Made by a program: the position numbers and the translations under genes. Below are positions 38,350 through 48,915 of a stretch of 64,000 nt of DNA, in pieces. Source of the DNA: Stenotrophobium rhamnosiphilum. Its GTDB lineage: Bacteria; Pseudomonadota; Gammaproteobacteria; Nevskiales; Nevskiaceae. The stretch's first letter is position 1; every line of letters starts with the position of its first letter. A model generated the notes under the pieces. It was given only the letters and a program-made list of their open reading frames with translations. It had not been told where the DNA came from and ran no database searches. Where the stretch lies: assembly GCF_003052265.1 (NCBI RefSeq), contig NZ_QANS01000005.1, positions 310,001 through 374,000 of the forward strand. The letters are read 5' to 3'.

Positions 38350-38500
38350 TAATAACAATATATGAAACGGACTCACTTTATTGATTTCGTTTAAGCGCGG
38401 GTGCGGCCCAAGTCTTGCGTCATTCATCTCAGAATTTATGAGCTCGCTTGCGTACCCGCTAACACGCTCGCAAGCTCTAAGCGCTTAAGGACTTGATCTC

Positions 38501-39898
38501 ATGCAATACCGGCATCGCATTGGCCCCGTCACTCACGTCTTTAACGACCTGCGTGAACTCATGGCCAAAGCAACGCCTGCGCGCTCAGGTGATGTACTCG
38601 CTGGCGTCGCCGCGAAAAGTGCCGAAGAAAGAGTGGCCGCGCAAATGTGCCTCGCCGACTTGCCGCTGAGTACCTTCCTTAACGAGGCACTGATTCCTTA
38701 TGAAGGCGACGAAGTCACACGACTGATTGTTGATCGTCACGACGCCGACGCCTTCGCACCAATCCGCGCACTCACCGTCGGTGGCTTTCGCGACTGGCTG
38801 CTCTCGGATCAAGTCGACAGTGAAACGCTCAAAAAACTTGCGGCTGGCGTCACGCCAGAAATGGCAGCCGCAGTGAGCAAGTTGATGCGCAATCAGGATC
38901 TGATTCTCGCTGCGCGCAAATGCAACGTCGTTACACGCTTCCGCAACACACTGGGCCTACCGGAGCGTTTGGCCGTGCGTCTGCAACCGAATCATCCAAC
39001 AGACGACGCACGTGGCATCGCCGCTAGCATTCTCGATGGCCTGCTCTATGGCTGCGGCGATGCAGTGATCGGCATTAATCCGGCGAGCGAAGATCCGACT
39101 AAGTTGGCGCAACTCTGGCGCATGCTTGATGAGCTGATTCGTCGCTTCGAAATTCCGACGCAATCCTGCGTGCTGACTCATGTCACGCGCCAACTCGATG
39201 CCATCTCTGCGGGCGAGCCGCTGGATCTAATCTTTCAATCCATCGCAGGCAGCGAAGCAGCCAACCGCAGCTTCGGCATTGATCTCGCGCTGCTACGCGA
39301 AGCGCACTCTGCGGCCTTAAGCCTCAAGCGCGGCACAGTTGGTGACGACGTCATGTACTTTGAAACTGGCCAAGGCAGTGCGCTTTCAGCCAATGCGCAT
39401 CACGGCGTTGATCAGCAAACGATGGAGACACGCGCTTATGCGGTAGCGCGCGAGTTCCGGCCACTACTGGTCAACACCGTGGTCGGCTTCATCGGCCCCG
39501 AATATCTCTACGACGGCAAGCAAATCATCCGCGCGGGACTCGAAGATCATTTCTGCGGCAAGCTCATGGGCCTGCCGATGGGCGTAGATGTTTGCTATAC
39601 CAATCACGCCGAAGCCGATCAGGACGACATGGATACGCTGCTGACGCTGCTCGGCGCAGCAGGCGTGAACTACATCATGGGCGTGCCTGGTGCCGACGAC
39701 ATCATGCTGAACTATCAAAGCACTTCGTTTCACGATGCGCTGTATTTGCGTGAAGTGCTGGGGCTCAAGCGCGCGCCGGAATTCGAAGTCTGGCTAGAGA
39801 AAATGCGTCTGACCGATCACACAGGAAAACTTGCCGACGGAAGTGCATCACTCGCATTACCTGCCCTGCGAAAATTCACCGACGACAGTGCCGCATGA
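38501..39898 (+). CDS. eutB: Ethanolamine ammonia-lyase large subunit
   Basis: 465 residues, normal length. Clear EutB features are the N-terminal GDVLAGVAAKSAEERVAAQM segment, DDVMYFETGQGSALSANAHHGVDQQTMETRAYA in the middle, and GLPMGVDVCYTNHAEADQDDMD in the TIM barrel. The adenosylcobalamin-dependent enzyme splits ethanolamine into acetaldehyde and ammonia. It overlaps eutC by 4 bases. No shell, reactivase (eutA) or transporter gene is nearby. The pair is on the opposite strand from both neighbours. Confidence 0.97.
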   Translation: MQYRHRIGPVTHVFNDLRELMAKATPARSGDVLAGVAAKSAEERVAAQMCLADLPLSTFLNEALIPYEGDEVTRLIVDRHDADAFAPIRALTVGGFRDWLLSDQVDSETLKKLAAGVTPEMAAAVSKLMRNQDLILAARKCNVVTRFRNTLGLPERLAVRLQPNHPTDDARGIAASILDGLLYGCGDAVIGINPASEDPTKLAQLWRMLDELIRRFEIPTQSCVLTHVTRQLDAISAGEPLDLIFQSIAGSEAANRSFGIDLALLREAHSAALSLKRGTVGDDVMYFETGQGSALSANAHHGVDQQTMETRAYAVAREFRPLLVNTVVGFIGPEYLYDGKQIIRAGLEDHFCGKLMGLPMGVDVCYTNHAEADQDDMDTLLTLLGAAGVNYIMGVPGADDIMLNYQSTSFHDALYLREVLGLKRAPEFEVWLEKMRLTDHTGKLADGSASLALPALRKFTDDSAA

Positions 39899-40653
39899 AT
39901 AAGCCGCCAGTATTGATTGATCAATGGAGCGATCTGCGTCGCTACACCGCTGCGCGCATTGCACTAGGCCGCACCGGCGCAAGCCTGCCAGTGAATGAAG
40001 TACTGGAATTTGCCCTCGCTCATGCTCAAGCGCGCGATGCAGTACACACACCATTGGACGTAGAAGCGCTCACTGCACAACTTGAATTGCATGAGACCGA
40101 GGTTTTACAAATCCGCAGTCGCGCACAGGATCGCGCGACTTATCTGAGTCGCCCCGACTGGGGTCGACGACTTGATGATGAAAGCGCGAAGAAGCTAGCT
40201 GAATCGCAAAACAAAAATGCTGACGTGCTGTTCGTCCTCAGTGATGGCCTTTCATCTAGCGCCGTGCAAAAACATGCAGCGCCACTGCTGAATGCCTTGC
40301 GACCATTGCTTGCCAATTACCAATGGGCGCCACTACTGATTGCGACACAAGCACGAGTGGCGCTGGCCGACGAAGCTGGAGAATTGCTCGGCGCACGATT
40401 GGTGATCAGCCTGATTGGTGAACGCCCGGGTTTGAGTTCACCGGACAGTCTTGGCGCTTATCTGACGTTCAATCCGCGCATCGGTCGCAATGATTCCGAG
40501 CGCAATTGCATTTCCAATATTCGACCTGAAGGCTTGGACTACGCAGAAGCTGCGCGGCAAATCGCCGAGTTAATTCACGCAGCACTGAAGCTCTCGCTGA
40601 CCGGCGTAAATCTACGACTCGATCCGACACTGCCCACGCTAAGCGCCATGTAG
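39895..40653 (+). CDS. eutC: Ethanolamine ammonia-lyase small subunit
   Basis: 252 residues. SRPDWGRRLDDES, VLFVLSDGLSSSAVQKHA and LISLIGERPGLSSPDSLGAY-type segments, then NPRIGRNDSERNCISNIRP, match EutC, including the conserved late cysteine. With EutB it forms the B12-binding lyase. The TAG stop is part of the GTAG of a REP-like hairpin. Confidence 0.96.
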   Translation: MNKPPVLIDQWSDLRRYTAARIALGRTGASLPVNEVLEFALAHAQARDAVHTPLDVEALTAQLELHETEVLQIRSRAQDRATYLSRPDWGRRLDDESAKKLAESQNKNADVLFVLSDGLSSSAVQKHAAPLLNALRPLLANYQWAPLLIATQARVALADEAGELLGARLVISLIGERPGLSSPDSLGAYLTFNPRIGRNDSERNCISNIRPEGLDYAEAARQIAELIHAALKLSLTGVNLRLDPTLPTLSAM

Positions 40654-40676
40654 GGTGCGCTTTGCGCACCGACTAC
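40650..40676 (+). repeat. REP-like hairpin on the eutC stop codon
   Basis: GTAG (40650-40653) followed by the perfect hairpin GGTGCGC-TTT-GCGCACC (40654-40670) and then GACTAC. The TAG of the GTAG is the eutC stop codon. It separates converging eutC and murA; no T-tract follows. Confidence 0.7.
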
Positions 40677-40699
40677 GAGAGCAGTGCCAGAACCGTTGC

Positions 40700-41971
<1,272 letters not shown>

Positions 41972-42095
41972 CTATCCATGATTTCCGCAGAGCGGAAGTC
42001 GGTGTGGCAATGCCGGAACAGTGACCGGCGATGTGGCAAAGATTAAATCTTTAGCTCAGCAAAGTTGTGCAGATTCAGTGCAATTTTTCAGGCTT

Positions 42096-42314
42096 TTAAG
42101 CCGCGCGGGTTTTCAACGCCAGCGCATGAATATCACGACCCATCTTGTCACCCAACGCGGCATAAACCATACGGTGCTGTGCCAGCGGCAGCTTGCCAGC
42201 AAAATCCGGGCAGATCACTTCGGCTTCAAAGTGCTGGCCATCATCGCCATGAACCGTCACGGTTGCATTCGGCAGGCCGGCTTCGATCAGTTTCTTAATG
42301 TCGTCTTTGTTCAT
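42096..42314 (-). CDS. ibaG: BolA family protein IbaG
   Basis: 72 residues, short BolA-fold protein. AEVICPDFAGKLPLAQHRMVYAAL holds the conserved Cys and His typical of IbaG-type proteins that bind iron-sulfur clusters with monothiol glutaredoxin. The position next to murA supports IbaG rather than BolA. Three bases separate it from the upstream permease gene. Confidence 0.92.
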   Translation of the reverse strand: MNKDDIKKLIEAGLPNATVTVHGDDGQHFEAEVICPDFAGKLPLAQHRMVYAALGDKMGRDIHALALKTRAA

Positions 42315-42317
42315 GTC

Positions 42318-43085
42318 TTATTTTTTCATCTTGTAGCCGGTGATCAGCATCCACAAGCAGATGGCTGTCATCACGGCAAAAAATCCCGCAGTCCACATCA
42401 GGCTATGCCAAATGGAAACATCGGACACGCCGAAGAAACCAAAGCGGAAGCCGTCGATCATGTAGAAGAACGGGTTAAAGTGTGAAGCCTTGTACCAGAA
42501 TGGCGGCAGCGCATGCACTGAGTAAAACACGCCAGACAAGAACGACATCGGCGTAATCAGGAAGTTGGTGAACGCTGCGATGTGATCAAACTTTTGCGCA
42601 ACGATGCCTGCGATCAAACCCAGCACCGCGAGACTGCCACTGGTCAGCACAAAAATCGCGATCAGCGCGAGTGGCTGATGGATCGGCAGATGCACGAAGG
42701 GCAATACGACAACGAGCATCGCACTCGCAACAATCAAGGTGCGCACCAGCGCAGCGAGAATGTAAGCGAAGAACCATTCCCAAGGGCCAAGCGGCGCCAT
42801 CTGCAGGAACACGAGATTGCCCATGACCTTGGATTGAATCAGCGACGATGAAGTATTGGCGAAGGCGTTTTGAATCACCGTCATCATCACCAAGCCCGGC
42901 ACCAAGAATTCGGTGTAGCTCACGCCCGGATAAATTTCGGCGCGGCCTTTCATGGCTTGTGCAAATACCAAGAGATAGAGCAGCGCGGTGATGACAGGTG
43001 CAGTGACGGTCTGGCCAAGCACAGCCCAGAAGCGCATCACTTCTTTTTTCAGCAGCGTGTAGAAGCCGCGTTGATTAGGGGTCAT
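42318..43085 (-). CDS. yadH: ABC-2 type exporter permease, YadH-like
   Basis: 255 residues with about six membrane segments and the ABC-2 signature region PMSFLSGVFYSVHALPPFWYKASHFNPFFYMID. It forms the membrane part of an exporter with the ATPase encoded upstream (4-base overlap). Substrate unknown. Confidence 0.9.
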   Translation of the reverse strand: MTPNQRGFYTLLKKEVMRFWAVLGQTVTAPVITALLYLLVFAQAMKGRAEIYPGVSYTEFLVPGLVMMTVIQNAFANTSSSLIQSKVMGNLVFLQMAPLGPWEWFFAYILAALVRTLIVASAMLVVVLPFVHLPIHQPLALIAIFVLTSGSLAVLGLIAGIVAQKFDHIAAFTNFLITPMSFLSGVFYSVHALPPFWYKASHFNPFFYMIDGFRFGFFGVSDVSIWHSLMWTAGFFAVMTAICLWMLITGYKMKK

Positions 43086-44005
43086 GCCGCCACCTCACCC
43101 TTGCGACCGGTGAGTTCTACAAAGATGTCTTCCAAATCTGGATCGCGCGTTTGCACGTCTTCAATCGCCACGCCATCACGGCGCAGCAAGGCAAACACGG
43201 AGCTAAAGCTGTTCTTGGAAGTTTCCAATTTCAGTTCGAGACTGCCATTGATGTTGGCAGCAACCAGTGGCTGCAACTCAACCGGAAGCACCGCGCCTTC
43301 TGCAAGCTTCAGGCGCAGGAAACGGAACGGATGACGAGCCAGTAATTGCTGAGTCGTCTCCAGTGCTTTGATCTCGCCTTTGTCGATGATCGCGATGCGC
43401 TCGCACATCTCTTGTGCTTCTTCGAGATAGTGCGTGGTCAGCACAACGGTGGTGCCCTTGCTATGTAGATCGCGCATGAAAGTCCACAGCGTGCGGCGCA
43501 GTTCAACGTCTACGCCTGCGGTCGGTTCATCGAGAATGACGACGGGCGGTTTGTGCACCAGCGCTTGCGCAATCAGCACGCGGCGCTTCATGCCGCCAGA
43601 GAGTGCGCGCATCGAGACTTTGCGTTTTTCCCAAAGATCGAGACGCTGCAACATTTCGTCAATCCACGGCCATACTTCTTCGCCGCAGCCGTAGTAGCCG
43701 GCCTGAATGCGCAGCATGTCGGTGACGTTGAAGAAAGGATCGAAAACCAACTCCTGCGGCACGATGCCGAGCAGGCGACGCGCGGTACGGAAATCACTGA
43801 CGGTGTCATGCCCGAGCACAGAAATATTGCCCGCACTCGCCTGCACCAAGCCAGCGATGATGTTGATGAGTGTCGATTTACCCGCGCCGTTGGGGCCGAG
43901 CAGGCCGAAAAACTCGCCGCGCTGAATCTGAAATTCAACGCCTTTGAGTGCTTCGAGCTTGCCGTAGGTCTTGCGGACGCCGGAGATTGTGAGGGCGGCG
44001 GTCAT
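43082..44005 (-). CDS. yadG: ABC exporter ATP-binding protein, YadG-like
   Basis: 307 residues. Walker A is GPNGAGKST (about 37-45), the signature ALSGGMKRR comes about 100 residues later, and VVILDEPTAGVDVELRR is Walker B and D-loop. The C-terminal extension after residue 230 is typical of the family. With the downstream permease it makes a two-gene exporter. Confidence 0.92.
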   Translation of the reverse strand: MTAALTISGVRKTYGKLEALKGVEFQIQRGEFFGLLGPNGAGKSTLINIIAGLVQASAGNISVLGHDTVSDFRTARRLLGIVPQELVFDPFFNVTDMLRIQAGYYGCGEEVWPWIDEMLQRLDLWEKRKVSMRALSGGMKRRVLIAQALVHKPPVVILDEPTAGVDVELRRTLWTFMRDLHSKGTTVVLTTHYLEEAQEMCERIAIIDKGEIKALETTQQLLARHPFRFLRLKLAEGAVLPVELQPLVAANINGSLELKLETSKNSFSSVFALLRRDGVAIEDVQTRDPDLEDIFVELTGRKGEVAA

Positions 44006-44101
44006 TGGGGCGGAATTATACGCGTGACCGCTCTATAAGAGCCTGCATCGACAAACATAGTTTCTGCGTATTCCCGTCCAACAACCCCTTATGCTTGCCC
44101 A

Positions 44102-45544
44102 ATGACTACCGCCCTCCTCTGGCTGCGCCGCGACCTGCGCCTCACCGACCACCCCGCCCTTATCGCCGCTTGCGAGCGCCATGAACGGGTGCTGCCTGTC
44201 TACATTCATGCGCCGGACGAGGACGCCCCTTGGTCACCGGGCGCCGCCAGTCGCTGGTGGCTGCATCACAGCCTCAAGGCTTTGGGCGATTCGCTCAAAG
44301 CCATCGGCGCGCCACTCATCATTCGGGAAGGCGACAGCCTCACCAGCCTGCGTGCGTTGATCAAAGAAACCGACGCCAGCGCCGTCTACTGGAGCCGACT
44401 GTACGAACCCACCGCCATCGCCCGCGACACGCGCGTGAAAGAAGCGCTACGCAGTGACGAGATTGAGGCTGAGAGCTTCAACAGCGCCCTGCTGTTTGAA
44501 CCCTGGACGCTGAAAACCCTGAGCGGCGAGCCTTATCGCGTGTTCACTCCGTTTTGGCGCAACGCTTCGGCCCGACTGCATTCGCCCGTGCCACTGGCGG
44601 CGCCGGAACACATCAGCGCGCCCAAAAAGTTGCCGAAAAGTCTGCCTCTAGATGCTCTCAACCTGCTGCCCAAAATTCCTTGGGCGGGCGGCTTCACCCC
44701 ACGCTGGCAACCCGGCGAAGCAGGTGCATTTATCGCACTGAATGAGTTCTGCGAAGAGCGCATGCCCGACTACAAAGAGGCGCGCGATATTCCGTCCCTC
44801 GACGCCACCTCCTCACTCTCGCCCCATCTGCACTTCGGCGAAATCAGTCCACGCCAGATCATCGCCCGCGCGCAAGCACAGGCCGCCAGCGATGACGCGC
44901 CCGGCATGCTCGCAGGCAGCGAACATTTCGCCCGTGAAATCGGCTGGCGTGAGTTTGCGCATCACCTGCTGTTTCACTATCCGAAGACGCCAGACGAGCC
45001 GATGTACGCCAGCAAGTTCGGCCGCTTTCCGTGGCGCAAGCGCGGCGAATCGATTAATGATTTGGAAGCCTGGCAGCGCGGCCAAACTGGCATCCCGATT
45101 GTCGACGCCGGTATGCGCCAGCTGTGGACTACCGGCTATATGCACAACCGCGTTCGCATGATCGTCGCCAGCCTGCTGACCAAGAATCTGCTGATTCCCT
45201 GGCAAGACGGCGCGCACTGGTTTTGGGACACGCTGGTCGATGCGAGCCTGGCCAACAACACCCTCGGCTGGCAGTGGGTCGCCGGTTGCGGTGCCGATGC
45301 CGCGCCTTACTACCGAATCTTTAACCCCGTACTTCAGAGCGCCAAGTTCGATCCGCATGGCATTTACTTGCGCCGCTGGGTGCCGGAACTTGCCGCTCTG
45401 CCCGATAAGGATCTGCACGCTCCATGGGAAAAACCGGCGCTGCTCGCAGGCACCGGCTATCCCAAACCCATCGTTGATCTGGCCGACTCCCGCGTGCGGG
45501 CGTTGGCGGCTTATGAGGCAATAAAAGGCACAGATCCAGCATAG
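44102..45544 (+). CDS. phrB: Deoxyribodipyrimidine photolyase (class I, CPD type)
   Basis: 480 residues. N-terminal antenna domain (LLWLRRDLRLTDHPAL) and C-terminal FAD domain with SSLSPHLHFGEISPR, GWREFAHHLLFHYP, TGIPIVDAGMRQLWTTGYMHNR and LGWQWVAGCG. It repairs cyclobutane pyrimidine dimers using blue light. Divergent from yadG with 96 bases between the starts. Confidence 0.95.
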   Translation: MTTALLWLRRDLRLTDHPALIAACERHERVLPVYIHAPDEDAPWSPGAASRWWLHHSLKALGDSLKAIGAPLIIREGDSLTSLRALIKETDASAVYWSRLYEPTAIARDTRVKEALRSDEIEAESFNSALLFEPWTLKTLSGEPYRVFTPFWRNASARLHSPVPLAAPEHISAPKKLPKSLPLDALNLLPKIPWAGGFTPRWQPGEAGAFIALNEFCEERMPDYKEARDIPSLDATSSLSPHLHFGEISPRQIIARAQAQAASDDAPGMLAGSEHFAREIGWREFAHHLLFHYPKTPDEPMYASKFGRFPWRKRGESINDLEAWQRGQTGIPIVDAGMRQLWTTGYMHNRVRMIVASLLTKNLLIPWQDGAHWFWDTLVDASLANNTLGWQWVAGCGADAAPYYRIFNPVLQSAKFDPHGIYLRRWVPELAALPDKDLHAPWEKPALLAGTGYPKPIVDLADSRVRALAAYEAIKGTDPA

Positions 45545-45599
45545 GTTCATCGCAGGCCCAATATACTGACGCCCGATCAACCCTTACCGACAAATCGCC

Positions 45600-46082
45600 A
45601 TGCCCTCATTCGATATCATTTCCGAAGTCGACAAACACGAAATGACCAACGCGATCGACCAAGCCAAGCGTGACTTGGAAAATCGCTACGACCTGCGCGG
45701 TACCGGCGCCAGCTTCACCTTGGAAGGATTTGTCGTCGCCATGACCGCGCCGACCGAGTCCCATCTCGATCAGATGACGGAAATGCTGCACAAGCGCCTC
45801 GCCGGACGCGGCATCGATCTGCGCGCAATTGAAGCAGGCGATGTAGAAACCAATCTCGCCGGCGCACGCCAGAAGATCACGATCAAACAAGGCATCGAAC
45901 AAGCGCAGGCAAAAAAGATCGTCGCCAAGATCAAAGAATCCAAGATCAAGGTCGACGCCTCCATCACCGGAGAAAAACTCCGTGTGAACGGCAAGAAGCG
46001 CGACGACCTTCAGTTGGCAATGGCGTTTCTACGCAAGGCTGAGCTGGAGATTGCGGTGCAGTTTGATAATTTCAGAGAGTGA
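45600..46082 (+). CDS. yajQ: YajQ family nucleotide-binding protein
   Basis: 160 residues, full length. MPSFDIISEVDKHEMTNAI and the C-terminal VNGKKRDDLQLAMAFLR are the family's hallmark ends. YajQ (DUF520) proteins bind nucleotides; some homologues bind cyclic di-GMP. A GATCTCGT/ACGAGATC hairpin starts on the stop codon. Confidence 0.96.
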   Translation: MPSFDIISEVDKHEMTNAIDQAKRDLENRYDLRGTGASFTLEGFVVAMTAPTESHLDQMTEMLHKRLAGRGIDLRAIEAGDVETNLAGARQKITIKQGIEQAQAKKIVAKIKESKIKVDASITGEKLRVNGKKRDDLQLAMAFLRKAELEIAVQFDNFRE

Positions 46083-46100
46083 TCTCGTCAAAACGAGATC
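46081..46100. other. Hairpin after yajQ
   Basis: Perfect 8-base stem GATCTCGT-CAAA-ACGAGATC starting within the yajQ stop codon. No T-tract, so intrinsic termination is unlikely; it may limit 3' exonuclease decay. Confidence 0.5.
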
Positions 46101-46243
46101 GACCAGATTGAATCTCAAGCGGCCGCAAGAAGTTCACATTAATAAATAATTAATCACAGCGATCTCCGCCAAAACATTGCTGTGGCTGCGCCATTTGAGT
46201 GCCCTGCGGTTATCATTCGCCCTCTTTATTTGTAGGAATTCTC

Positions 46244-47221
46244 TTGCTCATGGATGCCGCAGCGCTGCAACAGATGGGTCGCAAGGTTTTGGAGATTGAG
46301 CGCGACGCGCTTACCGCTTTGCTGCCGCGCATCAATGAGGACTTTGCTCGCGCTTGTCAGATCATGCTGGCTTGCACCGGCCGCGTAGTGGTTACGGGCA
46401 TGGGCAAGAGTGGACATATCGGCGGCAAGATTGCGGCAACGCTCGCATCGACGGGTACGCCGTCATTCTTTGTGCACCCGGGCGAAGCCAGCCATGGCGA
46501 CCTCGGCATGATCACCAAGCAGGATGTGGTGTTGGCACTCTCCAACTCTGGCGAGACCAACGAAGTACTGACGATTCTGCCGCTGATCAAACGCATGGGC
46601 GCGCCGCTGATTGCGATCACTGGCAAACCAACGTCCACGCTCGCAAAAGCTGCAGATGCACATCTCGACGTAACCGTCGCGCAGGAAGCCTGCCCGCACA
46701 ACCTCGCCCCTACCGCCAGCACCACGGCGACTTTGGCGATGGGCGATGCGTTGGCCGTTGCGTTGCTCGAAGCACGCGGCTTTACGCCGGAAGATTTTGC
46801 GATGTCGCACCCCGGCGGTTCGCTCGGTCGCAAGTTGCTACTGAAAATTTCTGACCTGATGCACAAGGGCGAGCGCCTGCCCAAGGTGAGCCCAGACGCA
46901 ACACTCTCCACTGCACTACTGGAGATGACGCGCAAAGGCTTGGGTATGACAGCCATCGTTTCGCCAGAAGACAAGGTCCTCGGCGTCTACACCGACGGTG
47001 ATTTACGCCGCACGCTGGAAACCGGCATCGACGTGCGCACCGCCAAGATTCTCGACGTGATGACCCCAGGCGGTAAAACCGCCAAGGCTGATTGGCTGGC
47101 CGCGCAAGCGGTGCAGTTGATGGAGAAGCACAAGATCACCGTGCTGCTGGTGGTAGATGACAGCGCCAAACTCGTCGGCGCCATCCACATGCAGGACCTT
47201 TTGCGCGCTGGAGTGGTCTGA
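46244..47221 (+). CDS. kdsD: Arabinose-5-phosphate isomerase KdsD
   Basis: About 325 residues. A SIS domain (TGMGKSGHIGGKIAATLAS and LALSNSGETNEVL) is followed by two CBS domains. It interconverts ribulose-5-phosphate and arabinose-5-phosphate for Kdo synthesis. TTG at 46244 has AGGA six bases upstream; ATG at 46250 is the alternative; the 46199 frame opening has no support. First gene of kdsD-kdsC-lptCAB. Confidence 0.95.
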   Translation: MLMDAAALQQMGRKVLEIERDALTALLPRINEDFARACQIMLACTGRVVVTGMGKSGHIGGKIAATLASTGTPSFFVHPGEASHGDLGMITKQDVVLALSNSGETNEVLTILPLIKRMGAPLIAITGKPTSTLAKAADAHLDVTVAQEACPHNLAPTASTTATLAMGDALAVALLEARGFTPEDFAMSHPGGSLGRKLLLKISDLMHKGERLPKVSPDATLSTALLEMTRKGLGMTAIVSPEDKVLGVYTDGDLRRTLETGIDVRTAKILDVMTPGGKTAKADWLAAQAVQLMEKHKITVLLVVDDSAKLVGAIHMQDLLRAGVV

Positions 47222-47730
47222 TGGCTCTCACTCTTGCCGCGGTTAAGAAACGTGCAAAGAAAATTCGTTGCGTGTTTCTCGACATCGATGGCGTGATGAC
47301 GGACTGCAAGCTGTATCTCGCCGCTGATGGCAGCGAGCTCAAAGCTGTGAATGTTAAGGACGGCCTCGGTATCAAGTTGCTGATGAAAGCGGGCATTGAA
47401 GTGGCGGTGATTTCTGGGCGCCCTTCAGAAGCCATGCAGAAGCGCCTTGAATATCTCGGTCTCAAACACATTTATCTGAACACCGAAGACAAACTACCGG
47501 CGTACGAAGCCATTCAAAAGAAGCTCGGCATCAAGGACGAACACTGCGCGCATATGGGCGATGACACGCCTGACATTCCGCTGTTCACACGCGTGGGCCT
47601 CGCGATTGCCGTGAATGACGCGCACCCGAAAGCACTCGCTAAAGCACATTGGAAAACCCGCAATATCGGCGGCAACGGCGCGATTCGTGAAGCAGCTGAC
47701 ATGATTCTTGCAGCACAGGGCAAGGGCTAA
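47221..47730 (+). CDS. kdsC: Kdo-8-phosphate phosphatase KdsC
   Basis: 169 residues, HAD phosphatase without a cap domain. D21 and D23 lie in FLDIDGVMTD; GDDTPDIPLF is the second metal motif. It releases Kdo from Kdo-8-phosphate. It overlaps kdsD and lptC by one base each. Confidence 0.96.
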   Translation: MALTLAAVKKRAKKIRCVFLDIDGVMTDCKLYLAADGSELKAVNVKDGLGIKLLMKAGIEVAVISGRPSEAMQKRLEYLGLKHIYLNTEDKLPAYEAIQKKLGIKDEHCAHMGDDTPDIPLFTRVGLAIAVNDAHPKALAKAHWKTRNIGGNGAIREAADMILAAQGKG

Positions 47731-48290
47731 TGCGTCGGCTTCTGCTCCTTGCCGTAGCACTCGCGATCAGCGTAGCGCTGTGGATGGGCGTGCAAAGCTT
47801 TGACCGTGCGAGCGAGCCACAAGCTCAAGATGAAAGTGGCCCACGCCCACAATATGCCTTGCGCGATGCGGAGTGGACGCGACTCGGTGCTGATGGCAAA
47901 ACGCAGTTTCATATCACTGCGGCGACCATCGATTATTACGAAAATAAATCCGCCGTCATCGGTCGCATGAGCATGGATGGCCTCGGCGGTGACAAAGGCG
48001 CTTGGGCGCTCACCTCGCCTGCCGGCGAAGTGCCTGCGAATCAAGAACGCATTCTGATGAAAAAGCCGGTAGTGATTACGGGCAAGTCGAACAAGGGCGG
48101 CGCGCCCATGATGCTGTACACCGATGAACTGTGGGTGGATAGCAAGCGCAAAGAAATTTACACCAGCGCGCCGCTGCGTATGACTTACGGCGAGCAACAG
48201 GCCACCGCCACCGGCATGCGTGCTGACTGGGCGGGAGAAAATTTAAATCTGCTGCACGATGTTAAGGTTACATATGTCCCGCGCAGTTAA
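47730..48290 (+). CDS. lptC: LPS export protein LptC
   Basis: 186 residues: one N-terminal membrane segment (about 3-22) and a periplasmic beta-jellyroll domain. It links the LptB2FG transporter to LptA. The 3' end overlaps lptA by 17 bases. Confidence 0.92.
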   Translation: MRRLLLLAVALAISVALWMGVQSFDRASEPQAQDESGPRPQYALRDAEWTRLGADGKTQFHITAATIDYYENKSAVIGRMSMDGLGGDKGAWALTSPAGEVPANQERILMKKPVVITGKSNKGGAPMMLYTDELWVDSKRKEIYTSAPLRMTYGEQQATATGMRADWAGENLNLLHDVKVTYVPRS

Positions 48291-48915
48291 AACATTTGCG
48301 GCCTTGCTGTTGGCTGCCGCACTCGCACCGGCCTTTGCCGCGCCCGCCAAGAAAAATAACGCTGATGTGCTGCGCCCCACGGGCCCGGTAACAATCACTG
48401 CGGATCGCGCCGAATGGTCAAAAACCGGTGTGATGGTTTACACCGGCAATGTTTCGCTCGTCTCAGAAAAAATGAAGATGAACGGCAATCGTCTGGAACT
48501 CACGCAGTTCCCCGAGAGCCAATACACCGCCAAGATCACCGGCGATCAAGCACACTTGGAACACGCAGGCGAGCCGACCGAAAAAGGCGAGCCAACGCCA
48601 ACCGTCACCGCCGACGCCAGCACGCTGCTTTACGATTCACGCACGAGCGTGGTCGATGTCATCGGCAACGCCAAGATGACGCGCGGCAAAGACGAAGTCA
48701 CCGGCAGCAATATTCGCTACAACGTCGCTGAGCGTCGCATTCAGGCTACGGGCGGCGATGCGGGTCAGGTCAAAATCGTGATTCAGCCGCCGCCAGACAA
48801 GAAGTTGCAGCTGCAGAAAGCAGCAGAGTCCAAAGCCGCAGAAATCAAAGCGCCGGAAAGCACCACACCGGACGCAAAACCCGCTGTATCAAAACCGGCA
48901 GAAAACACACCGTGA
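48274..48915 (+). CDS. lptA: LPS periplasmic bridge protein LptA
   Basis: 213 residues from ATG at 48274, which has TAAGG six bases upstream and gives a good signal peptide ([21 protein letters not shown], cleavage near residue 22). The OstA-like jellyroll follows. The C-terminal 40 residues are rich in Ala, Lys, Pro and Ser and probably unstructured. LptA carries LPS across the periplasm. Confidence 0.94.
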   Translation: MSRAVKTFAALLLAAALAPAFAAPAKKNNADVLRPTGPVTITADRAEWSKTGVMVYTGNVSLVSEKMKMNGNRLELTQFPESQYTAKITGDQAHLEHAGEPTEKGEPTPTVTADASTLLYDSRTSVVDVIGNAKMTRGKDEVTGSNIRYNVAERRIQATGGDAGQVKIVIQPPPDKKLQLQKAAESKAAEIKAPESTTPDAKPAVSKPAENTP

